This document shows, one piece after another, positions 42,401-52,091 of a DNA stretch of 64,000 nt; position 1 is the stretch's first letter, and each line of letters opens with the position of its first letter. Where the stretch lies: IMG/VR virus record IMGVR_UViG_3300025133_000045, positions 1 to 64,000 of that record; one strand, given 5' to 3'. The translations under genes were made by a program, and so were the position numbers. The stretch is from a virus. The notes beneath the pieces were generated by a model. The model saw nothing but the letters and a program-made list of their open reading frames with translations, searched no databases and was not told the DNA's origin.

Positions 42401-45400
42401 TTGCGTTAACTGGTTGAACCGCCCATTGTATGGAGCCCCCATGCTGCTGCTCTTTTCAAAACCAAGAGTTGTTCTTTTAGCTCTCGTAGTGTCCCAAAAC
42501 TTAACTTTAAAATTCTGCCTCTCTCGGATCATTTCCATGCCAGCGTTATAAGACGCAGGATAAACTACTTGCCCGTACCTTAGAGATACAAATTCCTTTA
42601 CAGGCGTAGTTGGGTCGTTAAGAGCCCCGTTAAGATAAGCCTCTTTGATCCTATCATAAGCTGTATAAATGGTGTTCGGATTGACAGATACCAACTCTTC
42701 TAAAGCTCTATTCGAAAACCTTACAGTTTCGTTTCCATAAGAGGCATCAACAACAACTTGTTTTACCTCCATTCTCGGAGTGCCATCAGTTTCTATACCC
42801 ACTTGAGACTGGATGCCCAGCACAAATTGCAATGGCTTTGATGATTTATCAACAGGTGGCTCGGTAAATGTCTGTAGAGGCCCAAACCGATCCACCACGG
42901 GGGGTATCAGTAAACTGCCGAAGGTCATTAAAGTCCCAGGCACGCTCGCTGCTGTAGGCGCACCCGTGTAATATCGCATTATCCCAGGCGTATGGTTGAT
43001 CGTGATCGTATTATTTTTCCGATAATATCTTACAAGCTGGTGCTCTGCTGTTCTTGTCTGCTTCCAAGATGGATAGCCATAATAGCCATCACGATGGATA
43101 AGAACATCATGAAGAACGGAAGCAGTAACTGGTTGCACACCAACATTGACCTGTTGGATAAAAGAATCAGTGATCGTAGTGGTATCGGGAGCCGTATCGA
43201 TGTCGCCATAGTTCACATAGTAGCCGACTGGAGTAGTGCTTCCCGCAGAAGAAGTTACAATTTGATGCCCCAAGATAGCCTCTGAAGCGGTCATGGGTTC
43301 CACAATATTTGTATTCAAGTGCCTTGTCTGGGGAACTGATGAATCTGCTGCTGCTGCCAGATTGATGTAATCTCCACCATAATCTCGGACTCCAGAATCG
43401 TTATAACTCACAAAATCCGATGAGGAAACAAAGTTGATAGAACTTACAATTCCAGCAGAAGTTGACAGTAGGCCGTCTGGGGAACCATGACCATAGCTCA
43501 AAGACCCAGTATACGAAGCAGTGATCCAAGCGTAGCTTAGCTCCATCTGTGGGATTTCGTGTGTCACATATCCATTGTCGTAAACGCTGGCTGTAAGAGT
43601 TACCGCATCACCGGACGGCAATCCAGCCAATGGTCCCCAGGTCGTCGTTCCACTAAGCTCTGGTCGCTTAAGGGTATTTCTGTTTACTTTCTGGTAACTT
43701 CCGGTCCCACTATAATTGGCCGCATTTACAGTCGAAGCTCCAGAGCCTCCCCTATCCTGTACATTGCTGAAGAAACCAAACTGGTTAGCATGGTTGACCA
43801 ACAAGATCCTTTCAAGAGGAGTTCTAACTGTCAGATTCCGGTACGGCAATGCATTGTAAGGCGAATATTGACCAGATTCAAGATCAAGGCAATAGCCTCC
43901 ATTTGCATCGCCTGCGGTTTCAGGACCACCTGGTGCCGAGAACCTCTCCACGAAAACCCAATCATGCTTGCCTCTATCGGGCCTAGCATAGTCCACAATG
44001 CCTGTCACATAAGTTGAAGGGATGGCTGTCGATGACACGCCCTCGTTGTCAACAAAATAAACATTGTTAATGTCTCGACCAGAAGTTTGCACAATGTCAT
44101 AGAAATGTTCAAAGTTGCCGATATTAGAGCGTAACGACCCAGAAATAAATTCTGTCTGTGCTGGTCCGATGTCAGTGGAAGTTCCAGCGGGCAATGTTGT
44201 TTTATAAGCCCCCACGTCACTAGCAGTCATCTGAATATTGCGAATATTTACAGGGCGTTTGGCCACTTCATCACGGAGCAAAGAAGCTTCAGGGCGTCGT
44301 GAATTCGCATATGTCGTTGTCATTCTACGCGACTGAAGTGTTAAAACGCCGCCTGCTGTGATTCCTAAATTCCAAGCTTCTGGCCTTGTTGCAGAGCTTG
44401 TCAAGGTCGGGTCAGCAACCAAGCCAATGTGGCGATACTGATTTCCTCCGACATACTTTTCAGTGAACGGGCCTTGCATCGGGACTTCCATGTCCCCGCC
44501 ATAGACATCGTGATGATAGTTGTCCAGGCCCACACTGCCAATGTGCTGCATGGTTCCGGCACCATCTGGAACATCAGCCTGATATCCTGTTGTCACCGAC
44601 GAACTATAGAGGCTAAACGGAGCATAAATTTCCCCTATTCCCTCGGCTGTATAATCGTCGCCCCGCAGCCCAGCATCTCCAGATTGGAAAAGATATTTTG
44701 AACTGACCTCTTTCTTATCTATTTCAGGGGGGACTAGCGCATCATTACAGCTTTTTTCAGACTCAATCGACCCAATCATTGCGAGCGAGTCACTCGCAAA
44801 CGGAGACAAAGCTCCCCGCGTAAAACCAAAACGTTTACGTTGAGTAAAACTAGGTCCGCTCTTTACACTCTTCTCCTCGTCTACATTAAAATTATAAATT
44901 TCATCAAACCTTCTCAACGCAAAGGCTGAGCCTTGATAAGTCGTAGTTGGAAGAGTCCTTGTGGACTTGGCCAATGTAGGGCCAGGCGAACCTGTTCTGT
45001 AAGTCTCTATGACTTCTCGGTATTTCTCCCTATCTGAGTCTATCGCAGAGCCTGCGAAGTCATCAAATTTAATATTTGTTCTCTCGGCCCTGTCTTGCCA
45101 CCAAAGACAATTCGTATTCTCGTTGTCGTTAATGGGCGCATGACCATATTTCCAATCGTATTTAAGCTCCGTGATGCCGCGAACAGCGGCTTCTGGATCT
45201 GTAACCTTCATTTCGAGTGTCGGGAACTTATTCCAATATTTGTTTCTTTCGAGAGCGTGGCTCTCAACCATTGTTCGAATACCGTCCGAGAAATCAGCAG
45301 TAGCAGGAACCAGTTGCTGAAGCATCACTGACAGGGAGTTGTCGATCCATTTGTAATATTCGATATATTTGTCAAGATCGGGAGTGTTTCCAACACGCTC

Positions 45401-48400
45401 AAAGAAAAGCTCTCGGAGTTTCTCCAACTCTTTGTAATCTTGTCTGTAACGATTCTTGGGATCCCCGATGAGATTGTTGAACTCTACCACCGTCCCAAAG
45501 AAATTCATAATTTCTTGAGTGATGGTCCCATACATGCTCTTCTCAAAGGAGAAATAATAATTTATTGGCCTGGTGTCTCTCGTAAATTCTATGTCATCCT
45601 GTCGACTAAGAATGCTAATTGTATCCTGGCTGCTAAGTGTTTCCGGTGCGTTCTGGCGAAGACTATCGATATATGCCCGATCTACAGCACCAGTGCTTGA
45701 AGTCCGCATATTGTATGCTTGACCAGGATATTGATATCCGATTGTCCGAGCGAACTGAGGATTATTTTCATTATCGTGATAGCGATCGAATCTACCTGTC
45801 GAGCCGGAAGAGAAATCGTCAACTAAAAACTCTCCGCTTGAGTCAGAGCCCGTAACATTATCAAAGTCCCAATGGAGAGCCAGAGTCTCCATTTCTGGCA
45901 CCCAAGTGCCTGTTAGGGCTGTCTGCAACAAGAATGTACTTCGATAAGGACGGAGCGAACCAAAATTCCTTGGATCTTTCGCATGGGCTCTAATTGCTTC
46001 ATTCTCCAAGTAGCTTTCCCAATGTCGGAGCGAGGAAGCTCTAACATCAGACTGTTCAACAACAGAGCCTGTCCAGTTTGTTCTTGCAGCGCCCACGTAA
46101 TATCGATGATCTGCCGTCAAATAAGCACTTGCGGTCAGAGCCGAAGAGGTGAGGAGAAACTCATTCTTCAGGAGGCCAGACTCATAATTCACACCATATA
46201 ATTCAAGTTTAAGATAAGTGTCGTCAATGTCATAGTCTGTGGCGCTGCCAGCAGTTGAACCGGAAGCTCCATCAGCTACAGGATATTTTACATTCCTTGT
46301 TCGAACAGCGAAATTCCACCTTTGATTATCGTAGAGATTTGGATAGGCACTGGTTGTCAGATAAAATTCGGGAGTGGCTCCCTGATTCGATTTAAAGACC
46401 AAATAAGCATCTGAGGATTCTAAATCTGGCCGAACTGCGTAGAGGCTCCAACTATAGTCATCAGCCGTTGCAGCCTGCACATAACAAGTTTCATCGCCTG
46501 CCGTCTTGAGTCTGTGCGTTCCGAAAATAGAGGAAGACAGAAACGACGTTGAAAACCAGGATAGACTGCCTCGATCTCCCACCTTCTTGGGGAAAATTAC
46601 ATCTATCTCGGCGGTGGTCGGAATATAGGGTCCAACCGTTCCAGAAACAAAGGTAACATTGCTTGCGTGCGGATTCGAACTACGAGACTGTTGCGTTACA
46701 ACGCCCGAAAAACTGTCGGGGTGATTGAAGTTGGCATAGTTTTTACGAGAAACCACAGGATCATAATTGTCTCTGACTTTATAAGTTGCGTTGTTGCCGT
46801 ATAGATTGAGTCTAACAACCTCATCCCCAACACCAAAGCAACGAATAAGGTTCCTGAAAGACTTTAACGTTCCCTTGGACTTGTAGATGTAGATCAGATT
46901 GTTGTAAATATTTTTATAGATCCTGTTTTTAACCTCGCCTAAGTCGAGATTAAAATTCCTCTTCTCATCTCGACTCATAAACTCGGCTAATATACTGGCG
47001 TCGGCAAAAATTTCAGGAGCTTGCATTCCATAGTTTGCAACAAGGCGATTAGCAATCGGGATGGTCTTGTTTGAGCTACTTGCATAAGTGGCGTCCTTCA
47101 GGCGAGGAAACTCTTCCAACTGAAGGTGTAGGGAATCCGCATAGCTGCCCACAATTTGCAACATTTGCTTAAGAGTCCCTGGATCTTCATCAACAATCCA
47201 AGCCGGTATCCTGTTATAGAGTGTCGAGTTGTTCGTATAATCAAATACACTTCCTGATTGTATGAAGTCACTTCTCCTCGTTTTGAGCGTTGGATATTCT
47301 GGTCGAATAATGGGATCTTCAAACTCAGCGGCCAAGGCCGAAGCGGACACCATAGCAGAGCCCGTATTTCTCGCCAAAGAGCCTGGATAATTGACCCAGT
47401 TACCGTTTGATATCCTTCCACTGTAATCGAGCACAATGGAATCTAACGAATCCGTACCCGTAGCCCCTTCATTAAATTTATAATATACGCCCAGACCAGC
47501 ATTGGATACATCGGAATTAGAGCCTCCACGAACTTGCCTGAAGAAGTTTAAACCGATGTCCTCTGCGGTTCGATAATCCTTCCAATATCTGAATTCATCG
47601 AGTGAAGCAGAAAGCCTTGCGGAGCCCTCCATGCTTAAGCTATCATAAGCGTTACCAGAAGGAGTCGTCCTCAAGCCACCAATAAAGCTCTGTAAAGACC
47701 CCGTTACTTCCCCAAAAGTCATATCTGAAGAGGCTGTACTCTCTATGTATGCCCCACTATGGAAGAATTTCGCCTTAAGCTCTGCGTCGGCTGAACTGGA
47801 TTGAAACGAGAATCCAACATGATTCCAATTACCATCCAAAGAAGAAGTGGTGATGCTCTCGCCAAACTGCATATCCCAGACGCTAGAGCCAGAAGCCATA
47901 TGAACCCTGAAAGGATATTTACCCTCATCACCATGGCCACTCGCTGTAAGGTAGACGAGCAGTCTACCATAGCCTGCACTAGAAGATGCTTCACCATTCC
48001 AGAGATCAAAAACTGTTTCCTTCTCCGTGAGTGATGTGTCCCACCCGTTCTTCTTTATCCAGAACTCTACCGAAACGCCAGTCTCTAAATGGAAACGAAG
48101 ATTGGATGCCCTAGTTCCGTATCTTAGACCTTGGTATTCCCTGTCTGTATTATAAATATCCGTATCATAGTAGTTGGCACCCGCAAACTGAGTGCCGAGC
48201 GAACCAGCCGCCATTCCACCAGAAGCTGTATGTGGGCCTCCCTTAGTTACGATATATTCTGCACTGCTGGGTGTTCCCCACCCGTTAACTACACTGGCCT
48301 GAGTATAGGTGCCGTGACCTAAAGTGACATACCCGGTTGTACGAGGATATTGTTTCTCAAAGATATACAGATCAAAATATGAAGAACTATTGAAATATTC

Positions 48401-48661
48401 GGTTATTTCCGCTTCAGAACCATCATACGGAAAAGTGTCTGTAATTCGATCAAAAGCGTCTTCATAATATTTCTCGGCAGACCCAAAACGAACAAAATTG
48501 TTGGGATCACTATAGTCTATACGAGGTATAAACCTCTCTCTTTCTTCGACTTTGGCCCTTACATTTCTGCCAGACTCAACCTTCTCCGTAACTTTTTGAA
48601 GATCAGAGCTTTTTAAGATTTTATAGGGTGTTCCTTTATCGAATAAGTCTCTAGTTCCCAT
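39422..48661 (-). CDS. Giant virion structural protein with LamG-like domain, 3079 aa
   Basis: Starts MGTRDLFDKGTPYKILKSSD, and the first 110 residues (EKYYEDAFDRI, SSSYFDLYIFEKQYPRTTGY) resemble large structural proteins of marine T4-like phages as I recall them. Residues ~190-370 form a LamG/concanavalin-like lectin domain: VSVEFWIKKNGWD, WNHVGFSFQSS, SFIGGLRTTPS and LDEFRYWKDYRTAEDIG. The rest is Ser/Thr/Tyr-rich beta structure with few hydrophobic runs; a helical section (residues ~480-640) precedes. A large peripheral baseplate or tail-fibre component that binds sugars at the cell surface is the best guess. The open frame of over 9 kb with no stop rules out chance. Confidence 0.88.
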   Translation of the reverse strand: MGTRDLFDKGTPYKILKSSDLQKVTEKVESGRNVRAKVEERERFIPRIDYSDPNNFVRFGSAEKYYEDAFDRITDTFPYDGSEAEITEYFNSSSYFDLYIFEKQYPRTTGYVTLGHGTYTQASVVNGWGTPSSAEYIVTKGGPHTASGGMAAGSLGTQFAGANYYDTDIYNTDREYQGLRYGTRASNLRFHLETGVSVEFWIKKNGWDTSLTEKETVFDLWNGEASSSAGYGRLLVYLTASGHGDEGKYPFRVHMASGSSVWDMQFGESITTSSLDGNWNHVGFSFQSSSADAELKAKFFHSGAYIESTASSDMTFGEVTGSLQSFIGGLRTTPSGNAYDSLSMEGSARLSASLDEFRYWKDYRTAEDIGLNFFRQVRGGSNSDVSNAGLGVYYKFNEGATGTDSLDSIVLDYSGRISNGNWVNYPGSLARNTGSAMVSASALAAEFEDPIIRPEYPTLKTRRSDFIQSGSVFDYTNNSTLYNRIPAWIVDEDPGTLKQMLQIVGSYADSLHLQLEEFPRLKDATYASSSNKTIPIANRLVANYGMQAPEIFADASILAEFMSRDEKRNFNLDLGEVKNRIYKNIYNNLIYIYKSKGTLKSFRNLIRCFGVGDEVVRLNLYGNNATYKVRDNYDPVVSRKNYANFNHPDSFSGVVTQQSRSSNPHASNVTFVSGTVGPYIPTTAEIDVIFPKKVGDRGSLSWFSTSFLSSSIFGTHRLKTAGDETCYVQAATADDYSWSLYAVRPDLESSDAYLVFKSNQGATPEFYLTTSAYPNLYDNQRWNFAVRTRNVKYPVADGASGSTAGSATDYDIDDTYLKLELYGVNYESGLLKNEFLLTSSALTASAYLTADHRYYVGAARTNWTGSVVEQSDVRASSLRHWESYLENEAIRAHAKDPRNFGSLRPYRSTFLLQTALTGTWVPEMETLALHWDFDNVTGSDSSGEFLVDDFSSGSTGRFDRYHDNENNPQFARTIGYQYPGQAYNMRTSSTGAVDRAYIDSLRQNAPETLSSQDTISILSRQDDIEFTRDTRPINYYFSFEKSMYGTITQEIMNFFGTVVEFNNLIGDPKNRYRQDYKELEKLRELFFERVGNTPDLDKYIEYYKWIDNSLSVMLQQLVPATADFSDGIRTMVESHALERNKYWNKFPTLEMKVTDPEAAVRGITELKYDWKYGHAPINDNENTNCLWWQDRAERTNIKFDDFAGSAIDSDREKYREVIETYRTGSPGPTLAKSTRTLPTTTYQGSAFALRRFDEIYNFNVDEEKSVKSGPSFTQRKRFGFTRGALSPFASDSLAMIGSIESEKSCNDALVPPEIDKKEVSSKYLFQSGDAGLRGDDYTAEGIGEIYAPFSLYSSSVTTGYQADVPDGAGTMQHIGSVGLDNYHHDVYGGDMEVPMQGPFTEKYVGGNQYRHIGLVADPTLTSSATRPEAWNLGITAGGVLTLQSRRMTTTYANSRRPEASLLRDEVAKRPVNIRNIQMTASDVGAYKTTLPAGTSTDIGPAQTEFISGSLRSNIGNFEHFYDIVQTSGRDINNVYFVDNEGVSSTAIPSTYVTGIVDYARPDRGKHDWVFVERFSAPGGPETAGDANGGYCLDLESGQYSPYNALPYRNLTVRTPLERILLVNHANQFGFFSNVQDRGGSGASTVNAANYSGTGSYQKVNRNTLKRPELSGTTTWGPLAGLPSGDAVTLTASVYDNGYVTHEIPQMELSYAWITASYTGSLSYGHGSPDGLLSTSAGIVSSINFVSSSDFVSYNDSGVRDYGGDYINLAAAADSSVPQTRHLNTNIVEPMTASEAILGHQIVTSSAGSTTPVGYYVNYGDIDTAPDTTTITDSFIQQVNVGVQPVTASVLHDVLIHRDGYYGYPSWKQTRTAEHQLVRYYRKNNTITINHTPGIMRYYTGAPTAASVPGTLMTFGSLLIPPVVDRFGPLQTFTEPPVDKSSKPLQFVLGIQSQVGIETDGTPRMEVKQVVVDASYGNETVRFSNRALEELVSVNPNTIYTAYDRIKEAYLNGALNDPTTPVKEFVSLRYGQVVYPASYNAGMEMIRERQNFKVKFWDTTRAKRTTLGFEKSSSMGAPYNGRFNQLTQSAWALDASQIFSDGVICTASNASSSAGGELQNDYLMVHNGAKQFITASALYARKHMLFATMSTTCITLDNPQTGSVTNTVDPSRRQGDVQIYSGDALWEANRLAGTIKTTIENSVDEAGNTITTAVTSFVSGVREPIDPDYESNMKDAILKSQEYSIIPEFRISEHIDKYLKNGVGDWLADNPRMFEIFGASGTLPQNSSGSDFYKIFSNSDFMRRFETIYTDHVGFKSPAKITLRCKAIKKFLPYDGFYPAQRTLDLASQFSQSYARFVNVKGGIDFASPVTDGVTYPKAALRPFLQPFYSPGIMYNTIKSGIAVDYGMYSGSYEVVNNSGSGGAAEIFMIGRPTSIDGGGRGPGGVASGFDNRVPFEALVSPADYISNMTFVDMEPHPSASMNMTASWDGSGDPLYEMMINNFLAESVNMFLPNGQMSTIISAKENDFKNFQPNKVYAMRIRLRKSYNQERTYEASSGKTTYPIPQVTPEEKANGLRETFTMYSRPTAFGPPLAGRDFATVLTAVPKMDSLQGYNPAYTPPYYDGEAWCDILFKASYPRHTLDEILSDAKILSMRVDGSEWTKAGNGVQDATKPYNSSNVDQYAMQITASINVSGKAKVNSVQYRPDGSPVMVVDDPASTQNVWVIQPKFETPMLNFTSTSGSLRPITEAQGNLTMPANGKTTVPRGMWHQFGLPPDVDDKGIFMEISDIGSDWVRNKVPTFAGGLATDYYQTELLTQGKSYLSLADQMKFNKTGIKLGQIAESFEVSEAIVAIPFIEDGGVRTFFEIPKVTVEAYRLNEKDPDRASMIELPVTTDPALVVGESIKNQLDLMKKYVIPPKFNFMEFDSVDPIAMYIFEFKHTFDRDDLTYMWQNLPPKAASKIEISESTISHPLLTNELMGATGRATGRALQSEVKWMVFKVKQRANWNYYSKVLSRVGGDTDFSFNFKMGGADTEVSNVKYSYNWPYDFFSLVEFANIEAQVDIEDTPPVLNSDFLPEE

Positions 48662-48672
48662 TATTAATAATC

Positions 48673-50268
48673 CTAAATTTGCTGTTCTTCAACTCTAAAC
48701 TTGAACATATCTGGCTGTTCGACCCAAGTCCCAATGGCTCCGTTGTAAAAAGCAAATTTAACCCCATAAGCATAATCACCGTCCAGCATCCCCATATCTA
48801 AGTCAAAGTAGCTTCCGCTCACATCAAAGGAAAGCTGTGTATGTAAGTTGCTTCCTGTCCCATAGGGCACTACCTCCAAATCATCAGCTATTCTATAAAC
48901 CATGTAAGACGCACTTTGAATAATCGTACCTTCGATAGCTGTTGTAGCCTTGGTGTAAATAGTTGGATTCCAATCTTTTTTACGAACATACAATCTAAAG
49001 CGAGCTTTCTCTTTTCTGCTATAGATGGGTTTCAAGTTAGTAATCGCTAGAGCATAATTTGTTGATGGATTGATATTAGACGAGTCCTGCATTTTTGGTT
49101 TAATCGAGCCGGTGTGAAACCTCGTCTTCATGTGATCGCCGTCTACAATCGAACCCGTTGACCACACATCATAAAGGGTAGAAATAGGGGTTGCTGCGGA
49201 AGTTATGGCGACAGAACACGTATAAACGCCCGTTGAATACCATCCACCTGTCGCAAATGTTTCGGCTGCAATCGTAACACCGCCACCAATACTTAACTCC
49301 AACGCCGATGCTGAGGGGGTTGTGTCAGCCGCTGACCCCGAATAAAGACTGACCATAACGGAGCCGGTCTCGCCTACCTCTGGAATATTTTTAAGTTGCC
49401 CTCGGACGTAATTGTATAAAAATAGGGTATTTAAATTGTCAACTCCAGGTGCCAACGAACTACTGTAAGCGAAATCGCCTCGATTGTCCTTCTTGCTGGA
49501 ATCCCACCTGGCTTCTATGATTGGCCTCCGAAAGAAGAATTCAGAACTCCTGCTAAAGAATTTCTTGGTGTAATATGATTTCACTGCTCCTGAAAGATTG
49601 GGAACGGCATATGTGGCGTAGCTCTCATTGTACGCCTCTTGTGTCCCTGTAAGCTTAAGGATCAAGCCATAGTTCAACAAATCTCCATTAACATTACCGT
49701 GATCATTGGCCCACATTTCAACTAATGGCGTAATGTCCTTTTCAAGGTCTTCCGTACCATTGGGAAAATAGATTTTAAAAACCTTGTTTGGGCTGCTATC
49801 ATCGTTGACAAAATCTCCACCTTTATGTTGCCAAGAGCCTGTTAAGCCTCCTCCGTCCCACGTTGCTCCTTGCTTGCCATATGTAAGATCTGTATACTGC
49901 TCCATATCCAGACCAGTCCCTTCCCCCCAACTGCGCGTAACGGCCTGCGCCATCAGATACATATCTCTCGGCACAGTTTGGCTATGCGGAGCGCTAAACA
50001 TTCTCAGATAAAAGCTAACACTGCCACTTCGTGGAATCACGCTCGAACTACGATCCGTCTGAATCTCACTGACTGGGAACTTGATAAGTGCTCGTGTCAA
50101 TTCAGACGACAAGCCTGCCACGGATCCGCTTGCCTCGCCATAGATGGAAAATATTTCCAATACGTCAGCGCCGCCCATGTTTGCGCCCGTTCCACGAGTG
50201 CTTAGATCAGCCTTAAAGGCATTGGTAATCGTAGTATCGGCATTTGCATAATATCTTTTAATGCCCAT
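48673..50268 (-). CDS. Virion structural protein, 531 aa
   Basis: Starts MGIKRYYANADTTITNAFKA, then AFKADLSTRGTGANMGGADV. Middle parts include LKLTGTQEAYNESYATYA and FFSRSSEFFFRRPIIEARW. It ends VKFAFYNGAIGTWVEQPDMF. I recall this as a conserved structural protein next to gp6 in related phages. It is beta-rich, has no catalytic motif, and overlaps the gp6 stop (TAATG). A baseplate or tail-fibre connector role is possible. Confidence 0.82.
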   Translation of the reverse strand: MGIKRYYANADTTITNAFKADLSTRGTGANMGGADVLEIFSIYGEASGSVAGLSSELTRALIKFPVSEIQTDRSSSVIPRSGSVSFYLRMFSAPHSQTVPRDMYLMAQAVTRSWGEGTGLDMEQYTDLTYGKQGATWDGGGLTGSWQHKGGDFVNDDSSPNKVFKIYFPNGTEDLEKDITPLVEMWANDHGNVNGDLLNYGLILKLTGTQEAYNESYATYAVPNLSGAVKSYYTKKFFSRSSEFFFRRPIIEARWDSSKKDNRGDFAYSSSLAPGVDNLNTLFLYNYVRGQLKNIPEVGETGSVMVSLYSGSAADTTPSASALELSIGGGVTIAAETFATGGWYSTGVYTCSVAITSAATPISTLYDVWSTGSIVDGDHMKTRFHTGSIKPKMQDSSNINPSTNYALAITNLKPIYSRKEKARFRLYVRKKDWNPTIYTKATTAIEGTIIQSASYMVYRIADDLEVVPYGTGSNLHTQLSFDVSGSYFDLDMGMLDGDYAYGVKFAFYNGAIGTWVEQPDMFKFRVEEQQI

Positions 50269-52061
50269 TATTTAACCGCCCCTTGAATATCAGTTGCTGG
50301 AAATTTAAGCTCCATGCATACGTTATCTGGAACCGTCAAGTACCTACCGTCAGACGACATATTGCTCTTGAATGAATAAGTGGTAGTCGAATAGCTCCCG
50401 CCCTCTTTCTGAATAAACTCTGCGTCATATGTATCGACGACGCCGCGAATCTTATTCAAAATCGAGTAAATATCGGTAATATAGAGCGGCTCACCAAAAT
50501 AACGTGGCTCGTGATAATAACTCGCCAAGGCTCTAGTACACGCTTCCAAAACTTGATATTTATTGAATTCTGGATCTGCGATGACCGCAAACTTAATTCC
50601 AAAATTAACAAAGAGGCCATCAATAATATCAATTGTATCGTGAATCATCTTCACGTTGCCAAGCCATGTTTTTAAATTATCTTTAAGAGGGGCCGTAGCA
50701 TCTGTCAGTGTCCCATTTCTGTTCTCGGAAAGCACGTACATGTTCAAGTTTCTTTTAAAAGAGTCGTTGTCTCTTGCAATCTTGCACCTCTTTATCGCTC
50801 CAAACTGAGCGGGCATCGCATAAGCCATTGATTCATAATCTTGCTTGGTGACCGCCCTGTTCTGTGTGGCGAAATGATCGATTGCTCGCCTTCTTATATC
50901 TTCCAAGGTCGGCCTCGCAATCCCTCCAACAATAGGAGCCTCATTGCTGCACTCGATGGAACCAATCACCGAGGCCCCTGACTGAGAATTCACCTTCGTA
51001 GCGTCTGGAAATTCTACAATCGGCCTGTTAACACTCGTAACTGTCCGTGCTGCCGCGTTTGAATTGGACGACGTATTGACGCGGTATGCAATAACAAGAT
51101 TTGTATTCGAGGGTCCAACACCAAACTTGTCGGTATCGAGTAACTTAGAAGGGTCGAAGGAAGTATCTTGAATAAATGCTCTTCCAGACCTTTCTAGAAC
51201 CAAATTTGATGGCTCAGCAACCGAACTCGTCGATATTTCAGAATCTGAACCATATCCAAACTGAATGTACGCTCTTCCATTTTCTTGTGTGAGCACAAAC
51301 CGACGAGGAACAACAACTGGCTTCATGACGGAGGTTACCTGGTCATTGGCTGTGGCCCCTCGATTGGCCATTTCTCGATAAACCACGTTCTGAGACAAAT
51401 AATCCACCTGAACATACTCGTGACCTTGATCGTCGAAGACTGACAGAACCTCAGCAACTCGGGAATTCGCAAGCTGAATGCGCTTAAATCTCTCAAACCC
51501 GCCTACATTCTTTCTTTCGACGACTATTTTGCCAGAAACAACTTTCCCAACTGTTCTGACGGCATAGCTGGTGGGTACGCCCGTATCGCTGTTCACCCTA
51601 GCTGCCACAACTGGGTTCGTCGTATTGCCAAAGTTAACGTCTTCCATAAGGATGAAGCCTGCTCCACCTGTCGATGATAGCTCTGACCCTCTCTTTAAAA
51701 TCGGCAAATAATCAGTATTTGGACCCAAACCAGTAGAATTGGCCGGAACGATAATATAGAAGTCACAAAACCCAATCGAAGAAGGGCTTCCCACATATTT
51801 ATAGCCCATCTGGCGGGCCTGTCGAATTACATTCGCTCTTTCTGTCGCCGTATCAAAGAAAGATTCGTTTGCCTGGTAGTCCAAGTAAAAAGATAGGCTA
51901 TCTCCCACATAGGAAACCATATCGAGCATTAGAGCGCCAAAGGACGCCTCATTAAAATCTCGGAAAGTTTCGGGATAATATCTTTTGGCGTATTGAGTTA
52001 GCTCATTTTTAATCGAATCAAAGTCGCGAGCAGTGTAGTTGATAGGCGTAATTCTTTTCAT
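50268..52061 (-). CDS. 6: Baseplate wedge protein gp6
   Basis: 597 aa from ATG at 52061 (AGAGG nine bases upstream); a TTG two codons earlier is less likely. It starts MKRITPINYTARDFDSIKNE, then SFGALMLDMVSYVGDSLSFYLD with YQANESFFDTATERANVIRQA, the hallmark of gp6 and its baseplate J relatives. gp6 subunits with gp25, gp7 and gp53 form the wedge that surrounds the hub; it starts sheath contraction. The C-terminal domain ends VCMELKFPATDIQGAVK. The adjacent gp25 supports the call. Similar in length to T4 gp6 (660). Confidence 0.95.
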   Translation of the reverse strand: MKRITPINYTARDFDSIKNELTQYAKRYYPETFRDFNEASFGALMLDMVSYVGDSLSFYLDYQANESFFDTATERANVIRQARQMGYKYVGSPSSIGFCDFYIIVPANSTGLGPNTDYLPILKRGSELSSTGGAGFILMEDVNFGNTTNPVVAARVNSDTGVPTSYAVRTVGKVVSGKIVVERKNVGGFERFKRIQLANSRVAEVLSVFDDQGHEYVQVDYLSQNVVYREMANRGATANDQVTSVMKPVVVPRRFVLTQENGRAYIQFGYGSDSEISTSSVAEPSNLVLERSGRAFIQDTSFDPSKLLDTDKFGVGPSNTNLVIAYRVNTSSNSNAAARTVTSVNRPIVEFPDATKVNSQSGASVIGSIECSNEAPIVGGIARPTLEDIRRRAIDHFATQNRAVTKQDYESMAYAMPAQFGAIKRCKIARDNDSFKRNLNMYVLSENRNGTLTDATAPLKDNLKTWLGNVKMIHDTIDIIDGLFVNFGIKFAVIADPEFNKYQVLEACTRALASYYHEPRYFGEPLYITDIYSILNKIRGVVDTYDAEFIQKEGGSYSTTTYSFKSNMSSDGRYLTVPDNVCMELKFPATDIQGAVK

Positions 52062-52078
52062 GCGCAAGCACCTCTGGG

Positions 52079-52088
52079 AGTAATTAGT
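52079..52088 (-). promoter_or_regulatory. ACTAATTACT element before gp6
   Basis: The coding strand reads ACTAATTACT in the short gap after gp25, 18 bases before the gp6 ATG and next to its AGAGG site. It is one base from the copies at 9959 and 31421. Confidence 0.35.
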
Positions 52089-52091
52089 ATC

